In this document: positions 53,906 to 62,552 of the stretch, in pieces
How the letters are laid out: every line of letters begins with the position of its first letter
Position numbering within the stretch: the first letter of the stretch is position 1
The notes under the pieces: model-generated
What the model was told of the DNA's origin: nothing
Database searches by the model: none
What the model saw: only the letters and a program-made list of their open reading frames with translations
Position numbers and translations under genes: made by a program
Source: JBNNGK01 sp050268245
GTDB taxonomy: Bacteria > Pseudomonadota > Gammaproteobacteria > Enterobacterales > Enterobacteriaceae
Length of the DNA: 64,000 bases
Assembly: GCF_050268245.1 (NCBI RefSeq)
Contig: NZ_JBNNGK010000006.1
Span: 62,001-126,000 of the forward strand
Reading direction: 5' to 3'

Positions 53906-53960
53906 AATTTCATTCCTCTCACTCAGTGATACCAATGAATTTCAGGTTACAGCCAGGCAG

Positions 53961-53996
53961 TAAGTGGGGAGAATCCCCGGGGGCTTCCCCCCTTAC
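53961..53996 (-). terminator. Inverted repeat between fdx and iscX
   Basis: Imperfect GC-rich inverted repeat (TAAG.GGGG.GAAG with CTTC.CCCC.CTTA) in the fdx-iscX gap. It may attenuate transcription into iscX; no T-run follows. Confidence 0.4.
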
Positions 53997-54055
53997 GCGA
54001 CTAAAGTAAGCCCGCATAACCAATAACGCCGCTGTCGCGTGAAAATCGTAGGGTA

Positions 54056-54391
54056 TTAACCTTCGCGCGCGTGGTTGACGGTATAGCGCGGCATCTCAAC
54101 CACCAGATCCTCATCGGTGACCCGCGCCTGGCAGCTAAGCCGACTTTCCGGCTCCAGCCCCCACGCTTTATCCAGCATGTCATCTTCCAATTCACTGCTT
54201 TCATCCAGCGAATCGAACCCTTCACGCACGATGCAGTGACAGGTGGTACACGCGCACGATTTCTCGCAGGCGTGCTCAATATCAATCCCGTTACGCAGCG
54301 CAACATCGAGGATTGACTCCCCTTGTTGGGCTTCCAGCACTGCCCCCTCTGGGCATAAATCTTGATGGGGCAGGAAAACTATTTTAGGCAT
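54056..54391 (-). CDS. fdx: 2Fe-2S ferredoxin (Isc-type)
   Basis: Supplies electrons to Fe-S cluster assembly. 111 residues, the E. coli length. The cluster is bound by the Cys in CEKSCACTTCHC (three or four within about 42-53) and Cys in LSCQARV (about 87). Two bases after hscA; last of the closely packed isc genes. Confidence 0.96.
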   Translation of the reverse strand: MPKIVFLPHQDLCPEGAVLEAQQGESILDVALRNGIDIEHACEKSCACTTCHCIVREGFDSLDESSELEDDMLDKAWGLEPESRLSCQARVTDEDLVVEMPRYTVNHAREG

Positions 54392-54393
54392 GG

Positions 54394-56244
54394 TTAAACC
54401 TCATCCACGGAATGGCCAGCCAGCGCCCGGCGAATGGAAGCATCCATGCGGCGCGCGGCAAAATCTTGTGTTGTTGCATCGAGTGTTTTAATCGCCGCTT
54501 CGATCGCGGCAGGAACGGTGCCTTGTACGGCCTGTTGCAGCGCCGCCATCGCGGCGTCGATCGCCTGGCTTTCTTCGGCGTTCAACAAGGCCGCATCGCT
54601 GGCTAAAGCGCCCTGTAAACTTTCCAGCACGCGCGCAGCCTCAACGCGTTGCTCGGCCAACATACGTGCACTGACATCGCTTTGCGCATTGGCCATTGAG
54701 TCTTTGATCATGCCTGCGATTTCAGCATCTGACAGCCCATAAGACGGCTTCACCTGAATCGACGCTTCAACGCCGGTAGATTTTTCCATCGCGGTCACGC
54801 TCAGCAACCCGTCGGCATCAACCTGGAAAGTGACACGAATGTGCGCCCCACCGGCAGGAAGCGGCGGCAAGCCACGTAGTGTAAAGCGCGCCAGCGAACG
54901 GCAATCCTGCACCAGTTCACGCTCGCCCTGCAATACGTGGATCATCATCGCACTTTGGCCGTCTTTGAAGGTTGTGAACTCCTGTGCACGCGCCACCGGA
55001 ATGGTGGTGTTGCGCGGGATGACCTTTTCAACCAGGCCGCCCATGGTTTCCAACCCCAACGACAGTGGGATCACGTCAAGCAGCAGCATTTCACTGTCCG
55101 GTTTGTTGCCGACCAGAATGTCTGCCTGAATCGCCGCGCCGATCGCCACCACTTTATCCGGGTCGATAGAGGTCAGCGGCGTGCGGCCAAAGAATGCACC
55201 GACCTGCTCACGCACCAACGGTACGCGGGTAGAACCGCCGACCATCACCACTTCCAATACTTCTTCGGCAGTGACGCCAGCATCTTTCAAGGTACGGCGA
55301 CAAGCCATTAGCGTACGCTTCACCAGCGTAGCGATTAGCGTTTCAAATTGCTCGCGGGTAACTTCACCGCGCCAGCCAGCCACCTCGACCGCTGCGCTAT
55401 CCGCACTGCTCAATGCAATTTTGGCTTTGATGGCCGCGTCCAGCAGTTGTCGCTGTACGCCATGATCGCTGCGATCGGCGACGCCAGCCTGCTCACGCAG
55501 CCAGTCTGCCAACAGGTGATCGAAATCATCACCACCCAGTGCAGAATCGCCACCGGTGGCTAATACTTCAAACACACCGCGACTAAGACGTAAAATAGAA
55601 ATATCAAAGGTACCGCCGCCCAAATCATATACCGCGATCACCCCTTCCTGACCGGAGTCCAGCCCGTAGGCGATCGCCGCGGCGGTCGGTTCGTTCAGCA
55701 GGCGTAACACATGCAGGCCAGCCAAACGCGCAGCATCTTTGGTGCCCTGCCGCTGTGCGTCATCAAAATAGGCGGGAACGGTAATCACCACACCATCCAG
55801 CTCACCGTCCAACGCCTGTTGCGCACGGGCAGACAGTGCGTGGAGAATATCGGCGGACACGCCAACCGGATTCACCAAACCGCCACGGGTTGCCATCATT
55901 GGCAACCCGTTGTCGCTGGCTTGGAACTGATAAGGCAGATCGGGATAGCGTTGCTGCACATCGGCCAGAGAGCGGCCCATCATGCGCTTGACTGAACTGA
56001 TAGTATTCGTCGGATCTTGTGCCGCCTGCTCGCGCGCCGTCCAGCCTACGTGGTGCCCCTCTGCGCCGTAATGGACGACGGAAGGCAACAGTTGGCGGCC
56101 TTGGCTGTCAGGTAGCGTTTCCGCCTGCCCGCTGCGTACCGTGGCAACCAACGAGTTGGTGGTGCCCAGATCGATTCCCGCAGCTAAACGGCGCTGATGT
56201 GGCGCGGCGCTAAGGCCGGGCTCACTAATTTGTAATAAGGCCAT
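54394..56244 (-). CDS. hscA: Fe-S assembly chaperone HscA (Hsp70 type)
   Basis: Hsp70-family ATPase that takes IscU from HscB and drives cluster transfer. 616 residues, the E. coli length. Seen: ATPase phosphate loop GIDLGTTNSLVATV (about 23), VITVPAYFDDAQRQGTKDAA, RLLNEPTAAAIAYGLDSG, YDLGGGTFDIS (about 205), VGGSTRVPLV, then the linker VIPLSLGLETMGG (about 393) and the substrate domain. It sits 24 bases downstream of hscB. Confidence 0.97.
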   Translation of the reverse strand: MALLQISEPGLSAAPHQRRLAAGIDLGTTNSLVATVRSGQAETLPDSQGRQLLPSVVHYGAEGHHVGWTAREQAAQDPTNTISSVKRMMGRSLADVQQRYPDLPYQFQASDNGLPMMATRGGLVNPVGVSADILHALSARAQQALDGELDGVVITVPAYFDDAQRQGTKDAARLAGLHVLRLLNEPTAAAIAYGLDSGQEGVIAVYDLGGGTFDISILRLSRGVFEVLATGGDSALGGDDFDHLLADWLREQAGVADRSDHGVQRQLLDAAIKAKIALSSADSAAVEVAGWRGEVTREQFETLIATLVKRTLMACRRTLKDAGVTAEEVLEVVMVGGSTRVPLVREQVGAFFGRTPLTSIDPDKVVAIGAAIQADILVGNKPDSEMLLLDVIPLSLGLETMGGLVEKVIPRNTTIPVARAQEFTTFKDGQSAMMIHVLQGERELVQDCRSLARFTLRGLPPLPAGGAHIRVTFQVDADGLLSVTAMEKSTGVEASIQVKPSYGLSDAEIAGMIKDSMANAQSDVSARMLAEQRVEAARVLESLQGALASDAALLNAEESQAIDAAMAALQQAVQGTVPAAIEAAIKTLDATTQDFAARRMDASIRRALAGHSVDEV

Positions 56245-56268
56245 GTTGAGCTTCCAAAATAAAAAGAA

Positions 56269-56787
56269 TCACTCAAAACCCAGCAGTTTTTCTTCGAGTT
56301 GTTCAACCTGTTGCTGGAGTTTGTCCAAGAAGCGCAGTTTGCGCACGGTATCGGCAGCCACCGGCCACTGCTGGTTATCTAACTCCAGCACCATTTGTGT
56401 GCTGCGCAGTTTGTAGGCACCGTTCAACCGTTCACCGAAAGCGGCGAGCGCGCTTTCATCCGCTTTACGTTCAATCGCATCAAGCTCTTCGCGCAGTTCC
56501 AGTTGTTCCATCAGGAATGCGGTATCACGCAGGGTATGCTGCTCATTACCCAAATCAAAGCCGTGCAAAGATAACATATACTCCGCGCGTTTTAACGGGT
56601 GCTTTAGCGTTTGGTAGGCTTCATTGATGGTCGCCGCCTGCTGTAACGCCATCAGGCGTTCACGCTCTGGCTGGCTGGCAAAACGGTCGGGATGGAATTG
56701 GCGTTGCAGATCCTGATAGTGGGATGCAAGCAGACTGCCGTCCACGGCGTAGCGAACTGGCAGCCCGAATAAAGTAAAGTAATCCAT
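56269..56787 (-). CDS. hscB: Fe-S assembly co-chaperone HscB (J-protein)
   Basis: Delivers IscU to HscA and stimulates its ATPase. 172 residues (E. coli 171). J domain at the N-terminus with MDYFTLFGLPVRY and the HPD motif in LQRQFHPDRFASQPE (about 33), followed by the IscU-binding three-helix C-terminus ending QLEEKLLGFE. Confidence 0.96.
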   Translation of the reverse strand: MDYFTLFGLPVRYAVDGSLLASHYQDLQRQFHPDRFASQPERERLMALQQAATINEAYQTLKHPLKRAEYMLSLHGFDLGNEQHTLRDTAFLMEQLELREELDAIERKADESALAAFGERLNGAYKLRSTQMVLELDNQQWPVAADTVRKLRFLDKLQQQVEQLEEKLLGFE

Positions 56788-56821
56788 AGCGTGCTCTGGG
56801 CGTTATCGTGAGGATTTAGGT

Positions 56822-56841
56822 TCCCCCACGTAGGCGGGGGA
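56822..56841 (-). terminator. Intercistronic hairpin between iscA and hscB
   Basis: TCCCCC / GGGGGA stem with an 8-base loop in the 100-base gap after iscA. No T-run; probably an attenuating or processing structure in the isc mRNA. Confidence 0.4.
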
Positions 56842-56887
56842 GCATCTCATAAACCGCGAGTAGCTGGCGGAGGAACACGATGGACTG

Positions 56888-57211
56888 TCAGACGTTAAAG
56901 CTTTCGCCGCAGCCGCACTCGCTTGAGACGTTCGGGTTGTTGAACTTGAACCCTTCGTTAAGGCCTTCCTTAACGAAATCAAGCTCGGTGCCATCCAGGT
57001 AAACCAGGCTCTTGCCGTCAATGATCACCTTGACGCCTTTGTCTTCGAAGATGATGTCATCATCGTTCATTTCGTCAACAAATTCGAGCACATACGCCAT
57101 CCCGGAACAGCCAGAGGTGCGAACCCCAAGGCGTAGGCCAAGCCCTTTACCCCGGTTGTCCAGAAAAGCCTGGACGCGTTGCGCAGCGCTGTCGCTCATC
57201 GTAATCGACAT
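56888..57211 (-). CDS. iscA: Fe-S assembly protein IscA
   Basis: A-type carrier that brings iron or clusters to target proteins. 107 residues, the E. coli length. The three cluster-binding Cys are present: one in TSGCSGMAY (about 35) and two in SSECGCGESF (about 99 and 101). It lies 89 bases after iscU, separated by a stable hairpin. Confidence 0.97.
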   Translation of the reverse strand: MSITMSDSAAQRVQAFLDNRGKGLGLRLGVRTSGCSGMAYVLEFVDEMNDDDIIFEDKGVKVIIDGKSLVYLDGTELDFVKEGLNEGFKFNNPNVSSECGCGESFNV

Positions 57212-57243
57212 AACAACCTCACACTCAATTCCCCTTGTTCTTT

Positions 57244-57272
57244 CACACTACCGCCATGATAGCGGTAGTGTG
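57244..57272 (-). terminator. Intercistronic hairpin between iscU and iscA
   Basis: Perfect 11 bp stem (CACACTACCGC / GCGGTAGTGTG) with a 7-base loop, 28 bases after the iscU stop. No T-run; probably stabilises the upstream iscRSU part or attenuates the downstream genes. Confidence 0.55.
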
Positions 57273-57300
57273 ACGTCTGTGGGGTATCACTCAAAAATAA

Positions 57301-57687
57301 TTACTTGGCGCTGTGTTTGCTTTTGTAATCGGCAATCGCGGCTTTAATGGCATCTTCAGCAAGGATCGAGCAGTGGATCTTAACCGGCGGTAATTCCAGT
57401 TCTTCGGCGATCTGCGTGTTCTTGATCGTCTCCGCCTGCTCCAAAGATTTGCCCTTCATCCATTCGGTCACCAGCGAGCTTGACGCAATGGCAGAGCCAC
57501 AACCGTAAGTTTTGAAACGTGCATCTTCGATGATGCCCGCTTCATTCACCTTGATTTGCAGTTTCATCACGTCACCGCAGGCCGGTGCACCCACCATGCC
57601 GCTACCAACGCTAGGATCTTCGTTATCAAAGGAACCCACGTTACGCGGGTTTTCATAGTGATCGATTACTTTTTCGCTGTAAGCCAT
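57301..57687 (-). CDS. iscU: Fe-S scaffold protein IscU
   Basis: Scaffold on which clusters are built from IscS-derived sulfur. 128 residues, the E. coli length. The three ligand Cys are seen in GAPACGDV (about 37), TYGCGSAIASSS (about 63) and KIHCSILAEDA (about 106), together with the HscA-binding LPPVK (99-103). 24 bases after iscS. Confidence 0.98.
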   Translation of the reverse strand: MAYSEKVIDHYENPRNVGSFDNEDPSVGSGMVGAPACGDVMKLQIKVNEAGIIEDARFKTYGCGSAIASSSLVTEWMKGKSLEQAETIKNTQIAEELELPPVKIHCSILAEDAIKAAIADYKSKHSAK

Positions 57688-57711
57688 GACCGTACTCCTG
57701 AACTCGGTGAA

Positions 57712-58926
57712 TTAATGGTGTGCCCATTCGATGCTGTTAATGTCTACGCCCTGCTTGAACATTTCCCACAGTGGAGAAAGATCGCGCAAACGGCCAATAG
57801 ACTTGCGCACTAACTGAATGGTGTAGTCGATCTCTTCTTCCGTGGTGAAACGCCCCAGAGAGAAACGGATCGAACTGTGCGCTAATTCATCGCTCATCCC
57901 CAGCGCCCGCAGCACATAGGAAGGTTCCAAGCTGGCGGAGGTACAGGCGGAGCCAGAGGAAACGGCCAGGTCTTTCAACGCCATGATCAGCGATTCACCT
58001 TCAACGTAGTTAAAGCTGACATTCAGGATGTTAGGCGCACCCTGCTCTAAATCGCCATTCAGATAAACTTCTTCCATATCCTTCACGCCGTTCCACAGAC
58101 GGTCACGCAACACGCGCAAGCGCGCCATTTCGCCGTCCATTTCTTCTTTGGCAATGCGATACGCTTCGCCCATGCCGACGATCTGGTGCACCGGCAGCGT
58201 GCCTGAACGCATACCGCGCTCGTGGCCACCGCCGTGGATTTGTGCCTCGATACGGATACGTGGCTTACGGCGCACATACAGTGCACCAATGCCCTTCGGC
58301 CCGTAGATTTTGTGGCCGGAAAACGACATTAAATCGACTTTCAACGTGCTCAGATCGATAGGCAGTTTGCCTACGCTTTGAGTCGCATCAACGTGGTAAA
58401 TGATACCGCGCGCGCGGCACATCTCACCAATAGCCGCGATATCCTGTACCACACCGATTTCGTTATTCACATGCATGATAGAAACCAAAATGGTGTCGTC
58501 ACGCATCGCCGCTTCAAGCTCTTTCAGATCGATAATGCCGTTACTCTGCGGCGCCAGATAGGTTACTTCAAACCCTTCGCGCTCCAGCTGACGACAGGTG
58601 TCCAGCACGGCTTTGTGTTCGGTTTTGCTGGTGATAACGTGCTTGCCTTTCTTTTGATAGAAATTGGCCGCACCTTTGATCGCCAGGTTGTCGGATTCGG
58701 TGGCACCGGAGGTGAACACGATCTCACGCGGGTCGGCACCTATCAGCTCAGCAATTTGGTTACGGGCGATATCGACCGCTTCTTCCGCCTGCCACCCGAA
58801 ACGGTGGGAACGGGAAGCCGGGTTACCGAAAGTACCGTCCAGGGTTAAAAACTGCATCATTTTCTCAGCAACACGCGGGTCAACCGGCGTCGTCGCTGAG
58901 TAATCCAGATAAATCGGTAATTTCAT
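57712..58926 (-). CDS. iscS: Cysteine desulfurase IscS
   Basis: PLP enzyme that removes sulfur from cysteine for Fe-S clusters, thiamine and tRNA thiolation. 404 residues from the ATG at 58926 (MKLPIYLDYSATTPVDPRV), the E. coli length; the frame extends 36 codons further but those do not belong. PLP lysine in SFSGHKIYGPKGIG (about 206) and the catalytic persulfide Cys in SSGSACTSASLEPSYVLRALG (split; about 328). 55 bases after iscR. Confidence 0.98.
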   Translation of the reverse strand: MKLPIYLDYSATTPVDPRVAEKMMQFLTLDGTFGNPASRSHRFGWQAEEAVDIARNQIAELIGADPREIVFTSGATESDNLAIKGAANFYQKKGKHVITSKTEHKAVLDTCRQLEREGFEVTYLAPQSNGIIDLKELEAAMRDDTILVSIMHVNNEIGVVQDIAAIGEMCRARGIIYHVDATQSVGKLPIDLSTLKVDLMSFSGHKIYGPKGIGALYVRRKPRIRIEAQIHGGGHERGMRSGTLPVHQIVGMGEAYRIAKEEMDGEMARLRVLRDRLWNGVKDMEEVYLNGDLEQGAPNILNVSFNYVEGESLIMALKDLAVSSGSACTSASLEPSYVLRALGMSDELAHSSIRFSLGRFTTEEEIDYTIQLVRKSIGRLRDLSPLWEMFKQGVDINSIEWAHH

Positions 58927-58981
58927 TGCTCTTGTGCTCCGTACATCACTTCCAAAAACAAAATAGAGTCTCGTCAGCTGC

Positions 58982-59476
58982 TTATGCGCGCAGATTAACG
59001 TTAATGGTTTCTTGCAGACGACCGTTGGCACCACGGCGCGTATCGTTATTCTGACGGTCTGCTACGTCGAGCACTTCCTGGCTGTTCACCAGTTCAGCTA
59101 ACGTAATGTTGTTCAAGAACCCACTAATGCGTTCGCTTAAGTCACGCCACAGAGTATGAGTCAGGCAGCGATCGCCGCCCTGACAACCTTCTTTACCCTG
59201 GCAACGGGTGGCATCTACCGATTCATCAACGGCAGTAATCACCGCGCCCACGGCGATTTCACTCACATCTTTACCCAGCAGATAACCACCGCCCGGCCCA
59301 CGCACGCTGGCCACCAAGCCATTTTTACGCAGACGGGAGAACAATTGCTCCAGATAAGAGAGCGAAATACCCTGACGTTCTGAAATATCCGCCAGAGGAA
59401 CGGGCCCTTCCTGGGAGTGCAATGCCACGTCGAGCATAGCGGTTACTGCATAACGACCTTTGGATGTCAGTCTCAT
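58982..59476 (-). CDS. iscR: Fe-S-sensing regulator IscR
   Basis: Rrf2-family regulator that, with a 2Fe-2S cluster, represses the isc operon. 164 residues (E. coli 162). Winged helix at the N-terminus (MRLTSKGRYAVTAMLDVAL, GISLSYLEQLFSRLRKNGLV), cluster ligands Cys92, Cys98, Cys104 and His107 in RCQGKEGCQGGDRCLTH. First gene of the isc operon; its own binding sites lie just upstream. Confidence 0.98.
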   Translation of the reverse strand: MRLTSKGRYAVTAMLDVALHSQEGPVPLADISERQGISLSYLEQLFSRLRKNGLVASVRGPGGGYLLGKDVSEIAVGAVITAVDESVDATRCQGKEGCQGGDRCLTHTLWRDLSERISGFLNNITLAELVNSQEVLDVADRQNNDTRRGANGRLQETINVNLRA

Positions 59477-59520
59477 AGCTAAATGGTTACCTGTTGGTGA
59501 AACATGTGCGAAAGTCTGAC

Positions 59521-59570
59521 ATTCCCGAGTAATCCAGTCAACTATTTAACCTAGTAATTTACTCAAGTAT
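59521..59570 (-). promoter_or_regulatory. Two adjacent IscR type 1 sites in the isc promoter
   Basis: Read on the minus strand, two contiguous 25-base blocks start ATACTTGAGTAAATTACT (from 59570) and ATAGTTGACTGGATTACTCG (from 59545). Both fit the type 1 consensus ATASYYGACTRWWWYAGTC followed by RRSTAT with few mismatches. They end 45 bases upstream of iscR, where autorepression is known in E. coli. Confidence 0.75.
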
Positions 59571-59681
59571 TAGCACTGTTTGTCATAAACCACAGCTATT
59601 GTATATAAAATACATGTTATAACTGACGGATTAGTCATGCTTTTACTGTTTCATGCTGAAACCAGGTTGTTACTGATACCC

Positions 59682-60407
59682 TTACTCTTTCTCTTGTTTA
59701 TCAATCGACGTCAGCATGCCGCGCAGAATATTCAATTCCTGCGCTTCAGGGCGCGCACGGGTAAAGAGACGACGCAGGCGGCTCATCACCTGCCCAGGAT
59801 GTGCCGGGCGGATAAAACCGGTTTTGTGTAGCGTTTTTTCTAAGTGCTGATAGAAACGCTCAAGATCGTCGACCAGTGGATACGCCTCTTCCACTGCTGG
59901 GGGGGCATCAGCCTGTTGGCTGTCGAGATACGCCACGCGCACTTCATACGCCAGAATTTGCACTGCCATCGCCAAATTTAGCGAGCTATAGTCGGGATTA
60001 GCCGGAATAGCGACGTGATAATGGCATTTCTGCAATTCATCGTTGGTCAAGCCCACGCGTTCACGGCCGAAAACCAGCGCTACCGGGGCATGTTCACCCT
60101 CTTGAACGGCGCGCACACCACACTCACGCGGTTCCAGCATTGGCCATGGCAGCGTGCGTGAACGCGCACTAGTGCCAACAACCAGACTACAGCCGGCAAT
60201 CGCTTCATCAAAGGTATCAACAAGGGTGGCGTTGCCAATGACATCACTGGCACCGGCGGCCAAGGCGATGGCCTGAGAATCGGGTTTTACCAGTGGGTTA
60301 ACCAGATAAAGGTTGGTTAATCCCATCGTTTTCATGGCTCTGGCCGTCGAGCCCATGTTACCGGTGTGGGAGGTTTCAACCAAAACAATGCGGATATTGT
60401 GCAGCAT
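59682..60407 (-). CDS. trmJ: tRNA 2'-O-methyltransferase TrmJ
   Basis: SPOUT-class enzyme that methylates C32/U32 of certain tRNAs. 241 residues (E. coli 246). Seen: NIRIVLVETSHTGNMGSTARAMKTMGL (about 4-30; split), LYLVNPL, SLVVGTSARSR, ALVFGRERVGLTNDEL (about 110-125) and the knot region YSSLNLAMAVQILAYEVR. Between iscR and suhB, as in E. coli. Confidence 0.96.
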   Translation of the reverse strand: MLHNIRIVLVETSHTGNMGSTARAMKTMGLTNLYLVNPLVKPDSQAIALAAGASDVIGNATLVDTFDEAIAGCSLVVGTSARSRTLPWPMLEPRECGVRAVQEGEHAPVALVFGRERVGLTNDELQKCHYHVAIPANPDYSSLNLAMAVQILAYEVRVAYLDSQQADAPPAVEEAYPLVDDLERFYQHLEKTLHKTGFIRPAHPGQVMSRLRRLFTRARPEAQELNILRGMLTSIDKQEKE

Positions 60408-60535
60408 ACAAACTCTGAGCGTAGCGGAAAATCATAACATCTTAACACAAGATGATGGGTATTAGGTATTTTGCCGAACAGCTGCTATACTCCGCGCCGT
60501 TTCCTGTTCTTTAACATCCTAGTTGGAAGATACCC

Positions 60536-61339
60536 ATGCATCCGATGCTGACTATCGCCGTGCGCGCTGCGCGTAAGGCCGGTAACCTGATTGCCAAAAA
60601 CTACGAGACCCCGGACGCTGTCGAAGCGAGCCAAAAAGGGACTAATGATTTCGTCACCAACGTCGATCGCGATGCAGAGCATCTGATCATTGACGTTATC
60701 CGCAAGTCTTACCCGCAACATACCATCATCAGCGAAGAACGCGGTGAGCTGGCCGGCGAAGATCGGGATGTACAATGGGTAATCGATCCACTGGATGGCA
60801 CGTCAAACTTCATCAAACGTTTCCCGCATTTTTCTGTCTCTATTGCCGTGCGCATTAAAGGCCGCACCGAAGTGGCCGTGGTTTATGATCCAATGCGCAA
60901 CGAACTGTTTACCGCGACTCGCGGCCAAGGCGCACAGCTTAATGGCTACCGTCTGCGCGGCACCAACGCCAAAGACCTTGATGGCACCATTCTGGCGACC
61001 GGCTTCCCATTCAAAGTTAAACAGCATGCACCGGCTTACATCAACGTGGTTGGCAAACTGTTTACTCAATGCGCAGATTTCCGTCGCACCGGTTCTGCCG
61101 CGCTGGATCTGGCCTACGTTGCCGCGGGTCGCGTTGATGGTTTCTTCGAGATTGGCCTGAAGCCATGGGACTTCGCTGGCGGCGAATTGCTAGTCCGCGA
61201 ATCAGGCGGTTTGGTCACCGACTTCGTTGGGGGTCACAACCATTACAGCTCCGGCAACATCGTGGCAGGTAATCCGCGTGTCGTTAAAGCCATTCTCTCT
61301 TCTATGCGGGAAGAGCTGAGCGAGGCGTTAAAACGCTAA
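60536..61339 (+). CDS. suhB: Inositol-1-monophosphatase SuhB (Nus factor)
   Basis: Inositol monophosphatase that in E. coli also joins the rRNA antitermination complex. 267 residues, the E. coli length. Metal-binding motifs: ISEERGE (about 65-70), IDPLDGTSNFIKRFPHFSVS (about 83-102) and KPWDFAGGELLVRESGG (about 209). Monocistronic; its terminator has been split by a repeat insertion. Confidence 0.98.
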   Translation: MHPMLTIAVRAARKAGNLIAKNYETPDAVEASQKGTNDFVTNVDRDAEHLIIDVIRKSYPQHTIISEERGELAGEDRDVQWVIDPLDGTSNFIKRFPHFSVSIAVRIKGRTEVAVVYDPMRNELFTATRGQGAQLNGYRLRGTNAKDLDGTILATGFPFKVKQHAPAYINVVGKLFTQCADFRRTGSAALDLAYVAAGRVDGFFEIGLKPWDFAGGELLVRESGGLVTDFVGGHNHYSSGNIVAGNPRVVKAILSSMREELSEALKR

Positions 61340-61365
61340 TCGTGGTAAAAAACGCTGCACTTGTG

Positions 61366-61502
61366 TGGCATTTTAGGTTGATGACAACGCTGCCTTTGAG
61401 CCCGAGATACTCGGGCCTAGCGTACCGAGGGGCACTCCGGCGGCAAGCCGCTACGACCCCTTCGGCACACTCTCCCTAATAACAGGCTTTGTCAACCGTA
61501 TG
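61366..61502. mobile_element. Dispersed repeat, copy 2, with 14 bp target duplication
   Basis: 137 bases lying between two copies of ACGCTGCACTTGTG (61352-61365 and 61503-61516). The second copy continues into the intact terminator; the first is its cut-off left arm. The inserted piece has imperfect inverted ends (GGTTGATGACAACGCTG at 61376 and CAGGCTTTGTCAACC ending at 61497) and shares the core GATACTCGGGCCTAGCG ... CGGCAAGCCG with 9253-9426. So this looks like a small non-autonomous mobile element. Confidence 0.65.
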
Positions 61503-61528
61503 ACGCTGCACTTGTGCAGCGTTTTTTA
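61503..61528 (+). terminator. suhB terminator
   Basis: ACGCTGCA / TGCAGCGT stem with loop CTTG followed by TTTTTTATTT. A damaged copy of its 5' half lies at 61352-61365 next to suhB, so the intact terminator is now 163 bases from the gene. Confidence 0.85.
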
Positions 61529-61529
61529 T

Positions 61530-62552
61530 TTATCGTGAGAAAGGCCGTACGCCGCTGCCAAACTCCGGCAAGGCGCTGGCGTAAAGAAGTATTCCTGCAA
61601 ATAGCAAAATCAGCCCACCAGCCAAGGCTAACGCCCCCCACGCTATTGCACTCCAGGCCGCTGGCGCACGCGTGCCGCTGATCCGCACCGCTAAACGGCG
61701 ACTGTAATGGACAAATAACGCCAACAATGAAATGGTTAACGACGTGCCCAACGCCATTGCCAACGCAGAAATCACGCCCCAATAAAATACGTCAATCACT
61801 TTTGAAAACAACAAAACCAGAATCGCGCCGGAACACGGCCGCATGCCCATCGCCAGAACAATCGCCAGTTGAGTACGCCAATCGCTTCCAGCTTGCAGCT
61901 CATTGTCGCTCGGTAGATGGCGGTGGCCACAACCACAATTCGCGCTGTGTACATGCTCTTCTGACAGCGGTTGTACACGATGAATTCTCAATGCTGGTGC
62001 AGGTTGCAACGCTTTAATGATGCGGTATAAACGCCGAAGCGCACGCCAGGTTAGCAACAGGCCAAGTAACACCACCAACAGATAACTGCCCTTCTCAAGC
62101 CAGAAACTGCTTTGATGCAACTGGCGCGAAGAGAGTTGCAACACACCCAGCACCAACGTGACGAGTGCAATGGCTACGCCCCCTTGCACCAGTGAAGCCG
62201 CGAAAGTGAGCCGCAGACTGCTTTTTAATCGTGCCGGATGAGTTGCCAGATAGGTTGAAATCACCACCTTGCCGTGGCCGGGGCCTAACGCATGGAGTAC
62301 GCCGTAACTTAGGCTAAATAACACCAATGCCCATCCAGCCTGTTGCGGTGCGGCTTTAACCTGTTGCAGTAAACCGGCCATCTGCTGGTTCAGCGCCTTT
62401 TGCCACACCACACTTTGTAGCAAAATTTGCGGCCAATAGTGCCAAATCAACTGTAAGGCACCCGCCAAAACAATAACGAACAGCAGCAACGGCCACAGGC
62501 TGAGTGCCCAATGGCGCTGGCGAGAAGCGGATGAGCTAACATTTATTGACAT
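61530..62552 (-). CDS. NicO/RcnA-family metal transporter (ZevB-like)
   Basis: Inner-membrane transporter of 340 residues with about seven hydrophobic segments. Family signature HALGPGHGKVVISTYLATHP (about 91-110) with the metal-binding HxxxxxH region, a His/Cys-rich cytoplasmic loop (EEHVHSANCGCGHRHLP, about 200) and GMRPCSGAILVLLF. The N-terminus is MSINVSSSAS. It overlaps the DUF1007 gene by 10 bases. The DUF1007 + NicO pair matches ZevA/ZevB of Haemophilus, linked to zinc; nickel or cobalt export is an alternative. Confidence 0.85.
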   Translation of the reverse strand: MSINVSSSASRQRHWALSLWPLLLFVIVLAGALQLIWHYWPQILLQSVVWQKALNQQMAGLLQQVKAAPQQAGWALVLFSLSYGVLHALGPGHGKVVISTYLATHPARLKSSLRLTFAASLVQGGVAIALVTLVLGVLQLSSRQLHQSSFWLEKGSYLLVVLLGLLLTWRALRRLYRIIKALQPAPALRIHRVQPLSEEHVHSANCGCGHRHLPSDNELQAGSDWRTQLAIVLAMGMRPCSGAILVLLFSKVIDVFYWGVISALAMALGTSLTISLLALFVHYSRRLAVRISGTRAPAAWSAIAWGALALAGGLILLFAGILLYASALPEFGSGVRPFSR

